Source of the DNA: Cupriavidus necator A5-1
GTDB taxonomy: Bacteria; Pseudomonadota; Gammaproteobacteria; Burkholderiales; Burkholderiaceae
Assembly (NCBI RefSeq): GCF_000744095.1
Contig: NZ_JQLI01000008.1
Span: forward strand, 3,224,001 to 3,288,000
Direction: 5' to 3'
DNA: 64,000 nucleotides
The notes below the pieces were generated by a model. The model worked only from the letters and a program-made list of their open reading frames with translations, had not been told where the DNA came from and did not search any database. Made by a program: the position numbers and the translations under genes. Positions 1-8,468 of the stretch are shown here, piece after piece (the stretch's first letter is position 1; every line of letters starts with the position of its first letter).

Positions 1-655
1 GCTGCCGGACAACCTGACCATCGGCCTGCTGGGCCGCCGCCCTGACCTGGTCGCGGCACGCTGGCGCGTGGAAGCGGCGTCCAAGGACATCAACGTCGCC
101 AAGAAGGAATTCCTGCCGGACGTCAGCCTGACCGCCTTCGCCGGCCTGGCCGCGCTGGATCCGTCCAACCTGCTGATGGGTATCAGCCGCACCTTCGGCA
201 TCGGCCCGACCATCCGCCTGCCGATCTTCGAAGGCGGCAAGCTGCGCGCCAACCTGAAGGGCAAATACGCGGGCTACGACATCGCCGTGGCCAACTACAA
301 CCAGGCACTGGTCGATGCGCTGCGGGAAACCGCCGACACCATGACCAGCATCCGCAGCGTCGACCAGCAGATCCAGACGCAGCGTGAGGCGCTGGACCTG
401 GCCGAGCACGCCTACGCGCTGGCAACTACGCGCTACAAAGCCGGGCTGGGCACGCAGCTGACCGTGCTCAACGCGGAGAGCAACGTGCTGCAGCAGCGCC
501 GGCTTGCGACTGACCTGCAGGCGCGCCGGCTGGACCTGCAGATGGGCCTGATGAAGGCGCTCGGCGGCGGCTACCAGGAGCCTGATGAGGGCCACGAGGG
601 TCAAGCGAGCCACGCGCAACAACAGAACAACACCCAGGCGGGCGCCCGCGGCTGA
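1..655 (+). CDS. NodT-family outer-membrane efflux channel, 3' part
   Basis: C-terminal part of an outer-membrane factor (TolC/NodT family), open from the left window edge in the frame that begins at base 2. The start LPDNLTIGLLGRRPDLVAAR is the usual motif at the second half of the OMF repeat, followed by a long helical stretch (YDIAVANYNQALVDALRETA and onward) typical of the periplasmic tunnel. The protein would form the outer-membrane exit duct of a tripartite pump. It lies 44 bp upstream of an EmrA-like adaptor and an EmrB-like transporter on the same strand, so the three form one efflux operon. The tail after about residue 195 of the visible part is polar and Gln/Ala rich. The N-terminus, including any lipoprotein signal, is outside the window. 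Confidence 0.9.
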   Translation, partial: LPDNLTIGLLGRRPDLVAARWRVEAASKDINVAKKEFLPDVSLTAFAGLAALDPSNLLMGISRTFGIGPTIRLPIFEGGKLRANLKGKYAGYDIAVANYNQALVDALRETADTMTSIRSVDQQIQTQREALDLAEHAYALATTRYKAGLGTQLTVLNAESNVLQQRRLATDLQARRLDLQMGLMKALGGGYQEPDEGHEGQASHAQQQNNTQAGARG

Positions 656-699
656 TCCGCGCACCCAGTGATTGCAGACAAGATTCACCAGAGAACACC

Positions 700-1941
700 A
701 TGAGCAATAACCAGCAAGCGGCCGGCACCAACGCCCCCCAACCGGCACCGGCCACCCCCAACACCAACGGCAAGCGCAAGCGCATGCTGCTGTCGCTGAC
801 CGCGGCGGTCGTGGTCGCGGGCATCGGCTACGGCGTGTACTGGGGCCTGTATGCGCGCCATTTCGAAACCACCGACGATGCCTACGTCGCCGGCAACGTG
901 GTCCAGGTCACGCCGCTGGTGGGCGGCACGGTGGTGTCGATCGCCGCCGACGACACGCAACTGGTCACCGCCGGCCAGCCGCTGATCCAGCTCGACCGTG
1001 CCGATACGCAGGTAGCGATGGAACAGGCCGAGGCGCAGTTGGCGCAGGCCGTGCGCGAAGTGCGCACGCTCTACGTCAACAACGGCTCGCTCGCTGCCAA
1101 TGTGGCGATGCGCGAGGCCGACGTCGCCAAGGCGCGCGACGACCTGCGCCGCCGCCAGGCCATCGCCGGCTCGGGCGCGGTCTCCAATGAAGAGATCTCG
1201 CACGCGCAGTCCGCGCTCAAGGCAGCGGAATCGGCGCTGCTCGCCGCGCGCGAGCAACTCGCTTCGAACAAGGTGCTGACCGACCAGACCACGGTGGAGC
1301 AGCACCCCAACGTGCAGCGCGCCGCGGCCAACCTGCGCTCGGCGTACCTGTCGTTCGCGCGTTCGACCATGCCCGCGCCGGTGACCGGCTATGTCGCCAA
1401 GCGCTCGGTGCAGGTCGGCCAGCGCGTGGCCGCCGGTGCCCCGCTGATGGCGGTGGTGCCGCTGGACCAGGTCTGGGTCGACGCCAACTTCAAGGAAGTG
1501 CAGATCACTCACATGCGCATCGGCCAGCCAGTGACGCTGGAAGCCGACGTGTATGGCTCCAAGGTGGAGTACCACGGCAAGGTGGCCGGCTTCTCGGCCG
1601 GTACGGGCTCGGCCTTCTCGCTGCTGCCGGCACAGAACGCGACCGGCAACTGGATCAAGGTGGTGCAGCGCCTGCCGGTGCGCATCGCGCTTGACGCGCA
1701 GCAGCTCAAGGACCATCCGCTGCGCGTGGGCCTGTCGATGAATGTGACCGTCGACGTGCGCCGCGAAGAAGGCGCCGCCATGGTCAGCGCCGCGCCGGCC
1801 AAGCCGATGCAGACCGACGTCTATGAAAAGGTCGCACAGGACGCCGACCAGCTGATCTCGCGCATCATCGGCGCCAACAACGGCGGACACAGCACCGGCC
1901 TGCCCACTGCCTCCGCCAACGCCAAGCCCGCCCACACCTGA
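700..1941 (+). CDS. emrA: HlyD/EmrA-family membrane fusion protein of multidrug efflux pump
   Basis: Periplasmic adaptor of 413 residues. A polar N-terminus is followed by one membrane segment at about residues 29-50, then the family-typical stretch TTDDAYVAGNVVQVTPLVGG (biotinyl-lipoyl-like half), a long helical hairpin at about 105-210 rich in Ala/Glu/Arg, and the second lipoyl half with PVTGYVAKRSVQVGQ near residue 227. The beta-barrel region includes VWVDANFKE. This architecture matches EmrA, which links an inner-membrane MFS pump to an outer-membrane channel. The gene stops 2 bp before the emrB start and follows the OMF gene, which supports a complete pump. The substrate cannot be read from the sequence. 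Confidence 0.92.
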   Translation: MSNNQQAAGTNAPQPAPATPNTNGKRKRMLLSLTAAVVVAGIGYGVYWGLYARHFETTDDAYVAGNVVQVTPLVGGTVVSIAADDTQLVTAGQPLIQLDRADTQVAMEQAEAQLAQAVREVRTLYVNNGSLAANVAMREADVAKARDDLRRRQAIAGSGAVSNEEISHAQSALKAAESALLAAREQLASNKVLTDQTTVEQHPNVQRAAANLRSAYLSFARSTMPAPVTGYVAKRSVQVGQRVAAGAPLMAVVPLDQVWVDANFKEVQITHMRIGQPVTLEADVYGSKVEYHGKVAGFSAGTGSAFSLLPAQNATGNWIKVVQRLPVRIALDAQQLKDHPLRVGLSMNVTVDVRREEGAAMVSAAPAKPMQTDVYEKVAQDADQLISRIIGANNGGHSTGLPTASANAKPAHT

Positions 1942-1943
1942 TC

Positions 1944-3545
1944 ATGGCCAACTCCCTCACCGCCGCGCAGGCTGGCGGCAGCCAGGCGCCGGCACGGCCG
2001 GTGCCGCAGCAGCCGCAGCCGCTGACCGGCGGCAAGCTGGTGATCGGCACCATCGCGCTGTCGCTGGCCACGTTCATGAACGTGCTGGACTCGTCGATCG
2101 CCAATGTGTCGATCCCGGCGATCTCCGGTGACCTGGGCGTGGCGCCAAACCAGGGCACCTGGGTCATCACCTCGTTCGCGGTGGCCAATGCGATCTCGGT
2201 GCCGCTGACCGGCTGGCTGACCACGCGCTTCGGCGCGGTGCGGCTGTTCATCACGTCGATCTTGCTGTTCGTGCTGTCGTCGTGGCTGTGCGGCGTCGCG
2301 CCCAACCTGGAAACGCTGCTCGCCGCGCGGGTCCTGCAGGGTGCCGTGGCCGGCCCGATGATCCCGCTATCGCAGTCACTGCTGCTGTCGAGCTACCCGC
2401 CCGCGAAGAGCACCATGGCGCTGGCGCTGTGGGGCATGACCACGCTGGTGGCGCCGATCATGGGCCCGCTGCTGGGCGGATGGATCTCCGACAACATGAG
2501 CTGGCCGTGGATCTTCTACATCAACGTGCCGGTCGGCATCATCACCGCCTACGCTACCTGGGCCATCTACAAGGACCGCGAGACGCCGACCAGGGTGCTG
2601 CCGATCGACCGCATCGGCCTGGCGCTGCTGGTGATCTGGGTGGGCTCGATGCAGCTGATGCTCGACAAAGGCAAGGAGCTGGACTGGTTCCACTCGACCG
2701 AGATCGTGGTACTGACGCTGGTGGCGATCGTCGGTTTCCTGTTCTTCCTGGCCTGGGAAACCTATGAGAAGCACCCGATCGTCGACATCAGCCTGTTCAA
2801 GGGCCGCAACTTCAGTTCGGGCGTGGTGGCGATCTCGGTGGCGTACGGGCTGTTCTTCGGCAACCTGGTGATCCTGCCGCTGTGGCTGCAGACCATCGTC
2901 GGCTACACCGCGACCGACGCGGGCATCGTGATGGCGCCGGTCGGCATCTTCGCCATCCTCCTGTCGCCGCTGATCGGGCGCAACCTGCCGAAGATGGACG
3001 CGCGCTGGGTCGCCACCGCGGCGTTCATCACCTTCGGCATCGTCAGCCTGATGCGCTCGGGCTTCACCACGCAGGTGGATACCTGGACGCTGATGGTGCC
3101 GACGCTGATCCAGGGCGCGGCCATGGCGATGTTCTTTATCCCGCTGACGTCGATCATCCTGTCGGGCCAGCCGGCCGAGAAGATCCCGGCGGCCTCGGGG
3201 CTGTCGAACTTCGTGCGGATCACGTTTGGCGGCATCGGCGCGTCGATCTCGACCACGGTGTGGGAGAACCGCTCCGCCCTGCACCACGCGCAACTGGTGG
3301 AGCAGGTCAACCCCTACAACCCGGTCTACCAGAACCAGCTCAGCCACCTGACGCAGATGGGCATGAGCCAGGCGCAGGCGGTTGGCGTGATGGAGCGCAA
3401 TATCAGCCAGCAGGCGGCGATGCTGGGCGCCAACGATATCTTCTGGATCTCGGGGATGCTGTTCTTCGTGCTGATTGGCTTTGTCTGGCTGACGCGGCCG
3501 GCCAAGGGCGGTGGCGGGTCGGCGGATGCGATGGCGGCGCATTGA
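1944..3545 (+). CDS. emrB: DHA2-family MFS multidrug transporter (EmrB type)
   Basis: Inner-membrane proton antiporter of 533 residues, the usual EmrB length, with about 14 hydrophobic segments. Family signatures are visible: LDSSIANVSIPAISGDLGV in the first membrane helix (EmrB-type motif D1), GWLTTRFGAVRLF as motif A, and IMGPLLGGWISDNMSWPWIF as motif C of drug/proton antiporters. The start lies 2 bp after the emrA stop, so translation is probably coupled. It would drive export of toxic or hydrophobic compounds through the EmrA and NodT partners. The operon ends at a good intrinsic terminator directly downstream. No regulator is in the visible part; a MarR or TetR gene may lie upstream of the window. 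Confidence 0.93.
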   Translation: MANSLTAAQAGGSQAPARPVPQQPQPLTGGKLVIGTIALSLATFMNVLDSSIANVSIPAISGDLGVAPNQGTWVITSFAVANAISVPLTGWLTTRFGAVRLFITSILLFVLSSWLCGVAPNLETLLAARVLQGAVAGPMIPLSQSLLLSSYPPAKSTMALALWGMTTLVAPIMGPLLGGWISDNMSWPWIFYINVPVGIITAYATWAIYKDRETPTRVLPIDRIGLALLVIWVGSMQLMLDKGKELDWFHSTEIVVLTLVAIVGFLFFLAWETYEKHPIVDISLFKGRNFSSGVVAISVAYGLFFGNLVILPLWLQTIVGYTATDAGIVMAPVGIFAILLSPLIGRNLPKMDARWVATAAFITFGIVSLMRSGFTTQVDTWTLMVPTLIQGAAMAMFFIPLTSIILSGQPAEKIPAASGLSNFVRITFGGIGASISTTVWENRSALHHAQLVEQVNPYNPVYQNQLSHLTQMGMSQAQAVGVMERNISQQAAMLGANDIFWISGMLFFVLIGFVWLTRPAKGGGGSADAMAAH

Positions 3546-3567
3546 CCCGAATCCCCTGTTCTTGAGG

Positions 3568-3597
3568 AATGGCCCCTGTTCGGGGCCATTTTTTTTC
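3568..3597 (+). terminator. Rho-independent terminator of the emr operon
   Basis: Perfect 9-bp stem AATGGCCCC / GGGGCCATT with a 5-base loop, followed by a run of T. It begins 22 bp after the emrB stop codon. Confidence 0.93.
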
Positions 3598-3699
3598 ATT
3601 CCTTGGGCCGGTATGCGCAGACGCTCGCAACGGGCGAACCTGCGGAAATCCCTGCTTGTATTCCTTTCATCCTCCCCCTATGATTTGAAAACCAATTTA

Positions 3700-3727
3700 C
3701 GGAACCACGGTTCCGAAAAACGGAACC
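3700..3727. promoter_or_regulatory. Putative IclR-family operator: perfect palindrome plus an extra half-site
   Basis: CGGAACC AC GGTTCCG at 3700-3715 is a perfect inverted repeat with 7-bp arms and a 2-bp centre. A third copy of the half-site CGGAACC follows at 3721-3727. It sits 30-58 bp before the GTG start of the IclR-family gene and its operon. IclR-family regulators commonly bind GGAAC/GTTCC-type palindromes close to their own gene; that this one does is inference. Confidence 0.65.
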
Positions 3728-3757
3728 GACTTAGAAACCAGAGGGTGGAGTGACGGT

Positions 3758-4546
3758 GTGAGCATTCTTGAAGGCGTGGAAGGCGTGCTGGCCATGTTCG
3801 AACAGGGCCGGCACGAAATCACCTTCAACGACGTCATTGACGAACTTGACCTGGCCAAGAGCTCGGCTTCGCGCCTGCTCGCCCAGATGGTGCGCTACCG
3901 CCTGCTGGAACTGCAGCCGTCCACGCGGCGCTACCGCCCGGGCGTGCTGCTGATCCGCGCAGCCCAGGCCGCCACACAGGCGCATCCGTTCGACGAGCAA
4001 TGCCGCGAGATCCTGGCTGCGTTATCGGATTCCACGGGGTTCACCGCCTATCTCTCGATGCTCGACGGCATCGACACCGTGGTCCTGCAACGCCTGAACG
4101 GCAGCAACCCTGTGCAAGTGCTGTCACCGCCCGGCGCGCGTCGGCCGGCATTCACCACCGCGATGGGCCGGGTGTTGCTGTCGCGCCTGCCCGAGCCTGA
4201 ATTCAGCGCCCGGTACGGCGACGCGGACTGCAATCTGCCGGAAGCGCCGGCAGGCTGTCCCGCCACCGTCGCTGAACTGCGCGAGCGCGTGGCGATTGCC
4301 CGCCGCGAACGCAGTGCCATTGCCGTGAACGAAGGCATGCCGGGCATCGGCGCCGTGGCCACCACGCTGGCTGACCCGCTCTCTGGCGACGTGCGCGGCC
4401 TGTGCCTGTCGTTCACCGCGATGCAGGTGAGCCAGGCGCAGGCGCAGGCGTTGCGCGACACGCTGGTACGCGCGGTAGCGCCCTTAGGACAGCGCATCGG
4501 CGATCCGGTGTGGCTCCATGCCGCCGACACGGCCCCGCTCCTCTAA
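3758..4546 (+). CDS. IclR-family transcriptional regulator
   Basis: Regulator of 262 residues, the normal IclR length. The N-terminal winged helix-turn-helix covers about residues 5-65 (ITFNDVIDELDLAKSSASRLL is the HTH), followed by the IclR effector domain, which contains GARRPAFTTAMGRVLLS near residue 128 (the usual S..G..LA.TA.GKA.LA region) and AVNEGMPGIGAVATTLADPL near residue 190. The start is GTG at 3758 with GGGTGGAG a few bases upstream. It is the first gene of a five-gene plus-strand operon and stops 17 bp before the peptidase gene. A palindrome upstream suggests autoregulation. The effector is probably a substrate or intermediate of the encoded pathway, which is unknown. Confidence 0.9.
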   Translation: MSILEGVEGVLAMFEQGRHEITFNDVIDELDLAKSSASRLLAQMVRYRLLELQPSTRRYRPGVLLIRAAQAATQAHPFDEQCREILAALSDSTGFTAYLSMLDGIDTVVLQRLNGSNPVQVLSPPGARRPAFTTAMGRVLLSRLPEPEFSARYGDADCNLPEAPAGCPATVAELRERVAIARRERSAIAVNEGMPGIGAVATTLADPLSGDVRGLCLSFTAMQVSQAQAQALRDTLVRAVAPLGQRIGDPVWLHAADTAPLL

Positions 4547-4563
4547 ATCATCGCCCGATACCC

Positions 4564-5268
4564 ATGGAACTTCTCTTACTCAGCAACTCCAGCAGCGACG
4601 CCGGCTACCTGGTCCATGCCCACACGGCGATCAGCGAGCTGGCCGCGGGCCGCAAGACCGCATGCTTCATCCCTTTCGCCGGCGTAACACGCGACTGGGA
4701 CACCTACGAGACCCTGGTCGGCGACGCGTTGGCGCCGGTCGGTATCGACGTGCATTCGCTGCATCGGCTGGCCGAGCCGACTTCGGCCGTCCGTGCCATC
4801 GAGGCGGCCGACCTGATCGTCGTCGGTGGCGGCAATACCTTCCGCTTGCTGCAATGCCTGCGCGAGCGCGGCTTGCTGGCGCCCATTGCACGGCAGGTGC
4901 GGTCGGGAGCCGCGCGCTATCTCGGCTGGAGCGCCGGCACCAACCTGGCCTGCCCGACGATCTGCACCACCAATGACATGCCGGTGGCGGACCCTGGCGG
5001 CCTGGATGCGCTGGCGCTGGTGACCTTCCAGATTAATCCGCACTACCTCAGCGTGGTGGTGCCGGGCTTCCGCGGCGAAACGCGCGACCAGCGCCTGGCC
5101 GAGTTCACCACGCTGAAGCCTGAAGTACCGGTGCTGGGCCTGCCCGAAGGCAATTGGGTGCGCGTCTCGAACCAACGCATCGAGATGTGCGGCGCGCATC
5201 CCGCGCGGTGGTTCCGGGGCCCGGACATCGCTGACGTACAGCCCGGCGCGCTATCACTGCCGGGCTGA
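4564..5268 (+). CDS. pepE: Peptidase E (alpha-aspartyl dipeptidase, S51 family)
   Basis: Cytoplasmic serine dipeptidase of 234 residues, close in size to Salmonella PepE (229), which cleaves dipeptides with N-terminal aspartate. The nucleophile elbow GWSAGTN places the serine at residue 123. Asp138 and His160 (QINPHY) follow at +15 and +37, exactly the spacing of the Salmonella triad Ser120-Asp135-His157. An oxyanion-type GGGNTFRLL segment lies at about 88-96. The ATG at 4564 gives the canonical N-terminus MELLLLSNSS. It sits between the IclR gene and the DUF1177 gene. In this operon the enzyme may act on an aspartyl-type substrate brought in by the Bug receptor; that link is inference. Confidence 0.88.
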   Translation: MELLLLSNSSSDAGYLVHAHTAISELAAGRKTACFIPFAGVTRDWDTYETLVGDALAPVGIDVHSLHRLAEPTSAVRAIEAADLIVVGGGNTFRLLQCLRERGLLAPIARQVRSGAARYLGWSAGTNLACPTICTTNDMPVADPGGLDALALVTFQINPHYLSVVVPGFRGETRDQRLAEFTTLKPEVPVLGLPEGNWVRVSNQRIEMCGAHPARWFRGPDIADVQPGALSLPG

Positions 5269-5314
5269 CCCGGCCGCGCACCGACCTCATCCAAGCCTCA
5301 GGAAGTGAAGCAAC

Positions 5315-6238
5315 ATGTCCATCAAGCAGGTTATTGAATCGATCGAGCTGCTGTCGGCAGCGAATGTCGACGGCGAAACCGTGGCCGCACTGCTGCGTGC
5401 GCGTGGCGTTGCCGATGTCACCGTGACCCGCGTGGAAGAAAACGGCCTCTACACCGATTTCCTCGCCTGCACGCTTCCCGGGCAAAATCCGGACGCGCCC
5501 GCGCTGGGCGTGGTGGGCCGGCTCGGCGGCGTCGGCGCGCGCCCTGCCGTGACGGGCCTGGTTTCCGACGCCGACGGCGCTATCGTGGCGGTAGCCAGCG
5601 CGCTGAAGCTGGCCGACATGGCAGCCGGCGGCGACGTGCTGGCCGGGCCGGTGCGCATCCACACCCATATCTGCCCGCATGCCGCCACGCGGCCGCACCA
5701 GCCCGTGCCGATGATGAAGTCGCCGTTCGCGATGCGGAAGATGATGTCGCACGAAGTCCACCCGAAGATGGCGGCGATCCTGTCGGTCGACACCACGCGC
5801 GGCAACCGCTTCGTCAACCGCCGCGGCGTGGCGCTGACGCCGGTGGCCAGGCAAGGCTGGCTGCTGCGCCTGCCGGAGCGGATGCTGGACCTGATGGGAT
5901 GGGTCAGCGGCGAGTTGCCGGTGGTGTTGCCGTTGACCACCCAGGACATCACGCCGTATGAGAACGGCCTGTGGCACGTCAATTCGATCATGCAACCGGC
6001 CATCGTGACCCCTGCCCCGGTGGTAGGCGTTGCGCTGACCGCGCAGACCACGGTGCCGGGCTGCGCGACCGGCGTGACCAACGCTTTCGACCTCGATGTC
6101 GCCACGCGCTTCTGCATCGAGGTAGCGAAGCTGTTCGGCCAGGGCCAGTGCAACTTCTATGACGAGGCCGAGTGGGCCGAATTGCAGCGACGCTATGGCT
6201 CACTGGCCCATCTGCAGACCGTGGGAACCGAGGCATGA
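5315..6238 (+). CDS. DUF1177 family protein, function unknown
   Basis: Protein of 307 residues that I assign to the DUF1177 family from memory. There is no signal peptide or membrane segment, so it should be cytoplasmic. Notable segments are a His/Cys-rich stretch IHTHICPHAATRPHQPVP near residue 114, the Asp-rich PAVTGLVSDADGAIVAVASA near residue 75, and TTVPGCATGVTNAFDLDVAT near 247. The acidic and histidine clusters could bind a metal, as in aminopeptidase-like enzymes, but I cannot assign a catalytic site. It overlaps the next gene by ATGA, a strong sign that DUF1177 and AroM products act together. A hydrolase role beside peptidase E is possible but unproven. Confidence 0.75.
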   Translation: MSIKQVIESIELLSAANVDGETVAALLRARGVADVTVTRVEENGLYTDFLACTLPGQNPDAPALGVVGRLGGVGARPAVTGLVSDADGAIVAVASALKLADMAAGGDVLAGPVRIHTHICPHAATRPHQPVPMMKSPFAMRKMMSHEVHPKMAAILSVDTTRGNRFVNRRGVALTPVARQGWLLRLPERMLDLMGWVSGELPVVLPLTTQDITPYENGLWHVNSIMQPAIVTPAPVVGVALTAQTTVPGCATGVTNAFDLDVATRFCIEVAKLFGQGQCNFYDEAEWAELQRRYGSLAHLQTVGTEA

Positions 6239-6933
6239 GCGCGGCTGCCGCACGCCAGCTGCGCGTGGCATTCGTCACCATCGGACAGTCCCCAAGGACA
6301 GACGTGGTGCCACAGATGATTGCCGACCTGGGCCTGCCGGTCTCGGTTGAGGAATTCGGCATCCTGGACAGGTTGAGTCCCGACGAGATCTCGGCGCTGG
6401 CGCCCGCACCCGGCGAATACCGCTTTGCCAGTCGCCTGCGCGACGGCAACCAGGCGGTGATGGGCAAGCCGGTGGCCGAGGCAATGCTGGCCCGGCTGAT
6501 GACCTCGCTGGATGACGGTCGCTTCGACGCGCTGGTGCCGCTGTGCACCGGCACCGCGCTGCCGCCGATGCAGACGCTGGTCATCGAGCCGCAACAGGTG
6601 GTCGACCACCTGACCGTGGCGCTCGCCCAAGGGTGCAGGCGGCTCGGCATCGTGCTGCCGCTCGAAGCCCAGGTGAGCGGCTTCCATCTGATCCAGCCGG
6701 TGCCCTGCGAAGTGCGCGTCACGCATGCATCGCCTTATACCGACGCCAGCACCGACCGCTTCGCGCAGGCAGGCGCAACGCTGCGCGGCTGTGACCTGGT
6801 GGTAATGCACTGCATGGGCTACACCGAAGCCATGCGGGCCGAAGTCGCGCGCCATGCAAGCGCCCCGGTACTACTCTCCAACCGCATGGTGGCAACGCTG
6901 CTGGGCCAGGTGCTGAGTGGTGCAGGCGCCTGA
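6235..6933 (+). CDS. AroM-family protein
   Basis: Protein of 232 residues resembling E. coli AroM (about 225 residues), whose biochemical function is not established although the E. coli gene is in the TyrR regulon. The N-terminus RVAFVTIGQSPRTDVVPQM is characteristic. Other blocks are VPLCTGTALPP near residue 101, and GCDLVVMHCMGYTEAMR near residue 184 with a Cys-Met-Gly motif like that of Asp/Glu/hydantoin racemase-fold proteins. The start at 6235 overlaps the DUF1177 stop as ATGA; an in-frame start at 6172 would add residues lying inside DUF1177 and is less likely. The gene is not near aromatic amino-acid genes here, which argues against a shikimate role. Confidence 0.8.
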   Translation: MSAAAARQLRVAFVTIGQSPRTDVVPQMIADLGLPVSVEEFGILDRLSPDEISALAPAPGEYRFASRLRDGNQAVMGKPVAEAMLARLMTSLDDGRFDALVPLCTGTALPPMQTLVIEPQQVVDHLTVALAQGCRRLGIVLPLEAQVSGFHLIQPVPCEVRVTHASPYTDASTDRFAQAGATLRGCDLVVMHCMGYTEAMRAEVARHASAPVLLSNRMVATLLGQVLSGAGA

Positions 6934-7016
6934 ATCAGGGCGAGACGATATTCCTTTTTTGGGTAAGGGCAAGCCCGCTGACAGATTGCCCATGACAATG
7001 CTGGAGTGGAAGTAAC

Positions 7017-8009
7017 ATGGAAAAGCTGGCGAAGTGGATTGGGCCGCTGGTGCGCGGCATGATGTTGATCGGCGTGGGCGCAGCCGCGATGACGAGCGCG
7101 CAGGCGCAGGAGTGGAAACCGACCAAGCCGGTACGCCTGCTGGTGGGCTTTGCGCCGGGTGGCTCGGCCGACCTGCTGGCGCGCCTGGTACAGGCACCGC
7201 TGTCGGAAAGCCTGGGCGTGCCGGTCGTGGTGGAAAACGTGCCAGGCGCGGGCGGTAATATCGCCGCCGACAAGCTGGCCAAGTCGCCGGCCGACGGCTA
7301 CACCATCGGCATGGGCGCAGCCGGCGCGATGGCGGTGACCCACATGCTGAACCCTAAAGGCACGCCGTACAAGGCCGACGATTTTACGCCCGTCGCCATG
7401 CTCGCCACGCAGCCGAACGTGGTGATCGTCAGCCCGACCCTGCCGGTAAAGACGATGGCCGAGTTCGTCGCGTATGTGAAAAAGACGCCGCAGGTCACCT
7501 ATGGCACTGCCGGGGTCGGCACCTCGAATCACCTGATTGCCGAAACCATGCTGCACCGGCTGGGCATCGACATGGTTCACGCTCCGTACAAGGGCGCCAC
7601 GCCTGTCATTACCGACCTGATGGGTGGCCATATTGCCATGACGCTCGACAACATCACCACGGCGGCGGCGCTCGCCAGGACCGGCAAGGTCAAGGCCCTT
7701 GCTGTCACCAGCAGCAAGCGTTCGCCCTTGTTGCCGGACGTGCCGACGCTCGCCGAGAGCGGCCTGAAGGACTTCAACATGCCAACCTGGCAAGGCATCT
7801 TCGGACCGAAGGACCTGCCCAAGACCATCGTGACCCGCTACAACCAGGCGCTGACCAAGGCGCTGGAGAACCCGGAAGTCAGGAAGAAGATGGCCGAATT
7901 CGGCTCCGAGCCCGTGGGCGATACGCCGGAGCACTTCGCCAGTTTCCTGGTGCAGGATAGAAAGATGTGGGCCGACGTGATCAAGTCGGCGAAGATCACG
8001 CTCGAGTAA
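7017..8009 (+). CDS. Bug-family (TctC) periplasmic solute-binding protein
   Basis: Receptor of 330 residues. A signal peptide covers about residues 1-30 with a cleavage-like SAQAQ-E site. The mature protein starts with the family motif KPVRLLVGFAPGGSADLLAR and contains VENVPGAGGNIAADKLAKSPADGYTIG, both standard for Bug proteins. Domain 2 holds VTYGTAGVGTSNHLIAE and HAPYKGATPVITDLMGGHI. Bug proteins bind small carboxylates or amides and are very expanded in Burkholderiales, usually without linked TctAB membrane genes, as here. It is the last gene of the IclR operon, 83 bp after the AroM gene and just before a terminator, so its ligand is probably the substrate of the PepE/DUF1177/AroM pathway. 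Confidence 0.9.
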   Translation: MEKLAKWIGPLVRGMMLIGVGAAAMTSAQAQEWKPTKPVRLLVGFAPGGSADLLARLVQAPLSESLGVPVVVENVPGAGGNIAADKLAKSPADGYTIGMGAAGAMAVTHMLNPKGTPYKADDFTPVAMLATQPNVVIVSPTLPVKTMAEFVAYVKKTPQVTYGTAGVGTSNHLIAETMLHRLGIDMVHAPYKGATPVITDLMGGHIAMTLDNITTAAALARTGKVKALAVTSSKRSPLLPDVPTLAESGLKDFNMPTWQGIFGPKDLPKTIVTRYNQALTKALENPEVRKKMAEFGSEPVGDTPEHFASFLVQDRKMWADVIKSAKITLE

Positions 8010-8020
8010 TCCCTGCAAGG

Positions 8021-8052
8021 AAAACGGGGCGCAAGGGGGCCCCGTTTTCTTG
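8021..8052 (+). terminator. Terminator of the IclR-PepE-DUF1177-AroM-Bug operon
   Basis: Stem AAAACGGGGC (8021-8030) pairs perfectly with GCCCCGTTTT (8039-8048), with T-rich sequence after it. It lies 11 bp after the stop codon of the Bug gene. Confidence 0.85.
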
Positions 8053-8072
8053 CTTGCCCAGCGCTGCCTCCG

Positions 8073-8258
8073 CTAGCAGCTCTTCCCGAACAACTGATAG
8101 GCCGGGCAATAGCCCATCACGCCGGTCAGCAAAGGCACCAGCCCGATCCAGCCCCACAGCGTCCCGGGCCTGACAAAGACCAGTGCGATCAGCGCTGCGC
8201 CAACCACGATCCGGATCAGACGATCCGCGACACCAACGTTCTTGCAGAACAACATCTT
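8073..8258 (-). CDS. YgaP-like DUF2892 small inner-membrane protein
   Basis: About 61 residues if started at the ATG at 8258, which has AGGGAG at a good distance; the frame also has a TTG six codons earlier. The sequence NVGVADRLIRIVVGAALIAL is the usual DUF2892 (YgaP membrane domain) start, followed by a second hydrophobic segment (GWIGLVPLLTGVMGYCPAY) and a terminal Cys. The family has two short membrane helices and a conserved GxCPxY signature near the end, present here as MGYCPAYQLFG. It is often linked to rhodanese or sulfur proteins; here it stands alone between two terminators. Function unknown. Confidence 0.82.
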   Translation of the reverse strand, partial: KMLFCKNVGVADRLIRIVVGAALIALVFVRPGTLWGWIGLVPLLTGVMGYCPAYQLFGKSC

Positions 8259-8380
8259 TTGCTCCCTGTTTGCCAAGTAAACATAGCGAGCTTGCGCCTG
8301 GCCTCAGCGGAAACCTTTGACCAGACCACAACTGGCGCATCAGTCGATGCAGAACCGGATTAATCCGAGGGCCGCAGAAG

Positions 8381-8429
8381 AACAAAGAGGCCACGTGCCC
8401 CCGGTCGGTGCGGGCTCACGTGGCCTCCT
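8381..8429 (-). terminator. Terminator of the rimP-nusA-infB-rbfA-truB operon
   Basis: Perfect 11-bp inverted repeat GAGGCCACGTG (8387-8397) / CACGTGGCCTC (8417-8427) with a 19-base loop. On the minus strand it is followed by TTTGTTCTT. It lies 40 bp after the truB stop. The rest of 8277-8468 shows no gene. Confidence 0.75.
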
Positions 8430-8468
8430 TGCTGATGCCGGCAGGACGCTGCCGCGTTCCTGTGGCGG

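Noticed and set aside
6172-6234. Longer start for the AroM-family gene
   Set aside because: Lies inside DUF1177 coding sequence; the ATGA overlap start fits the family N-terminus.
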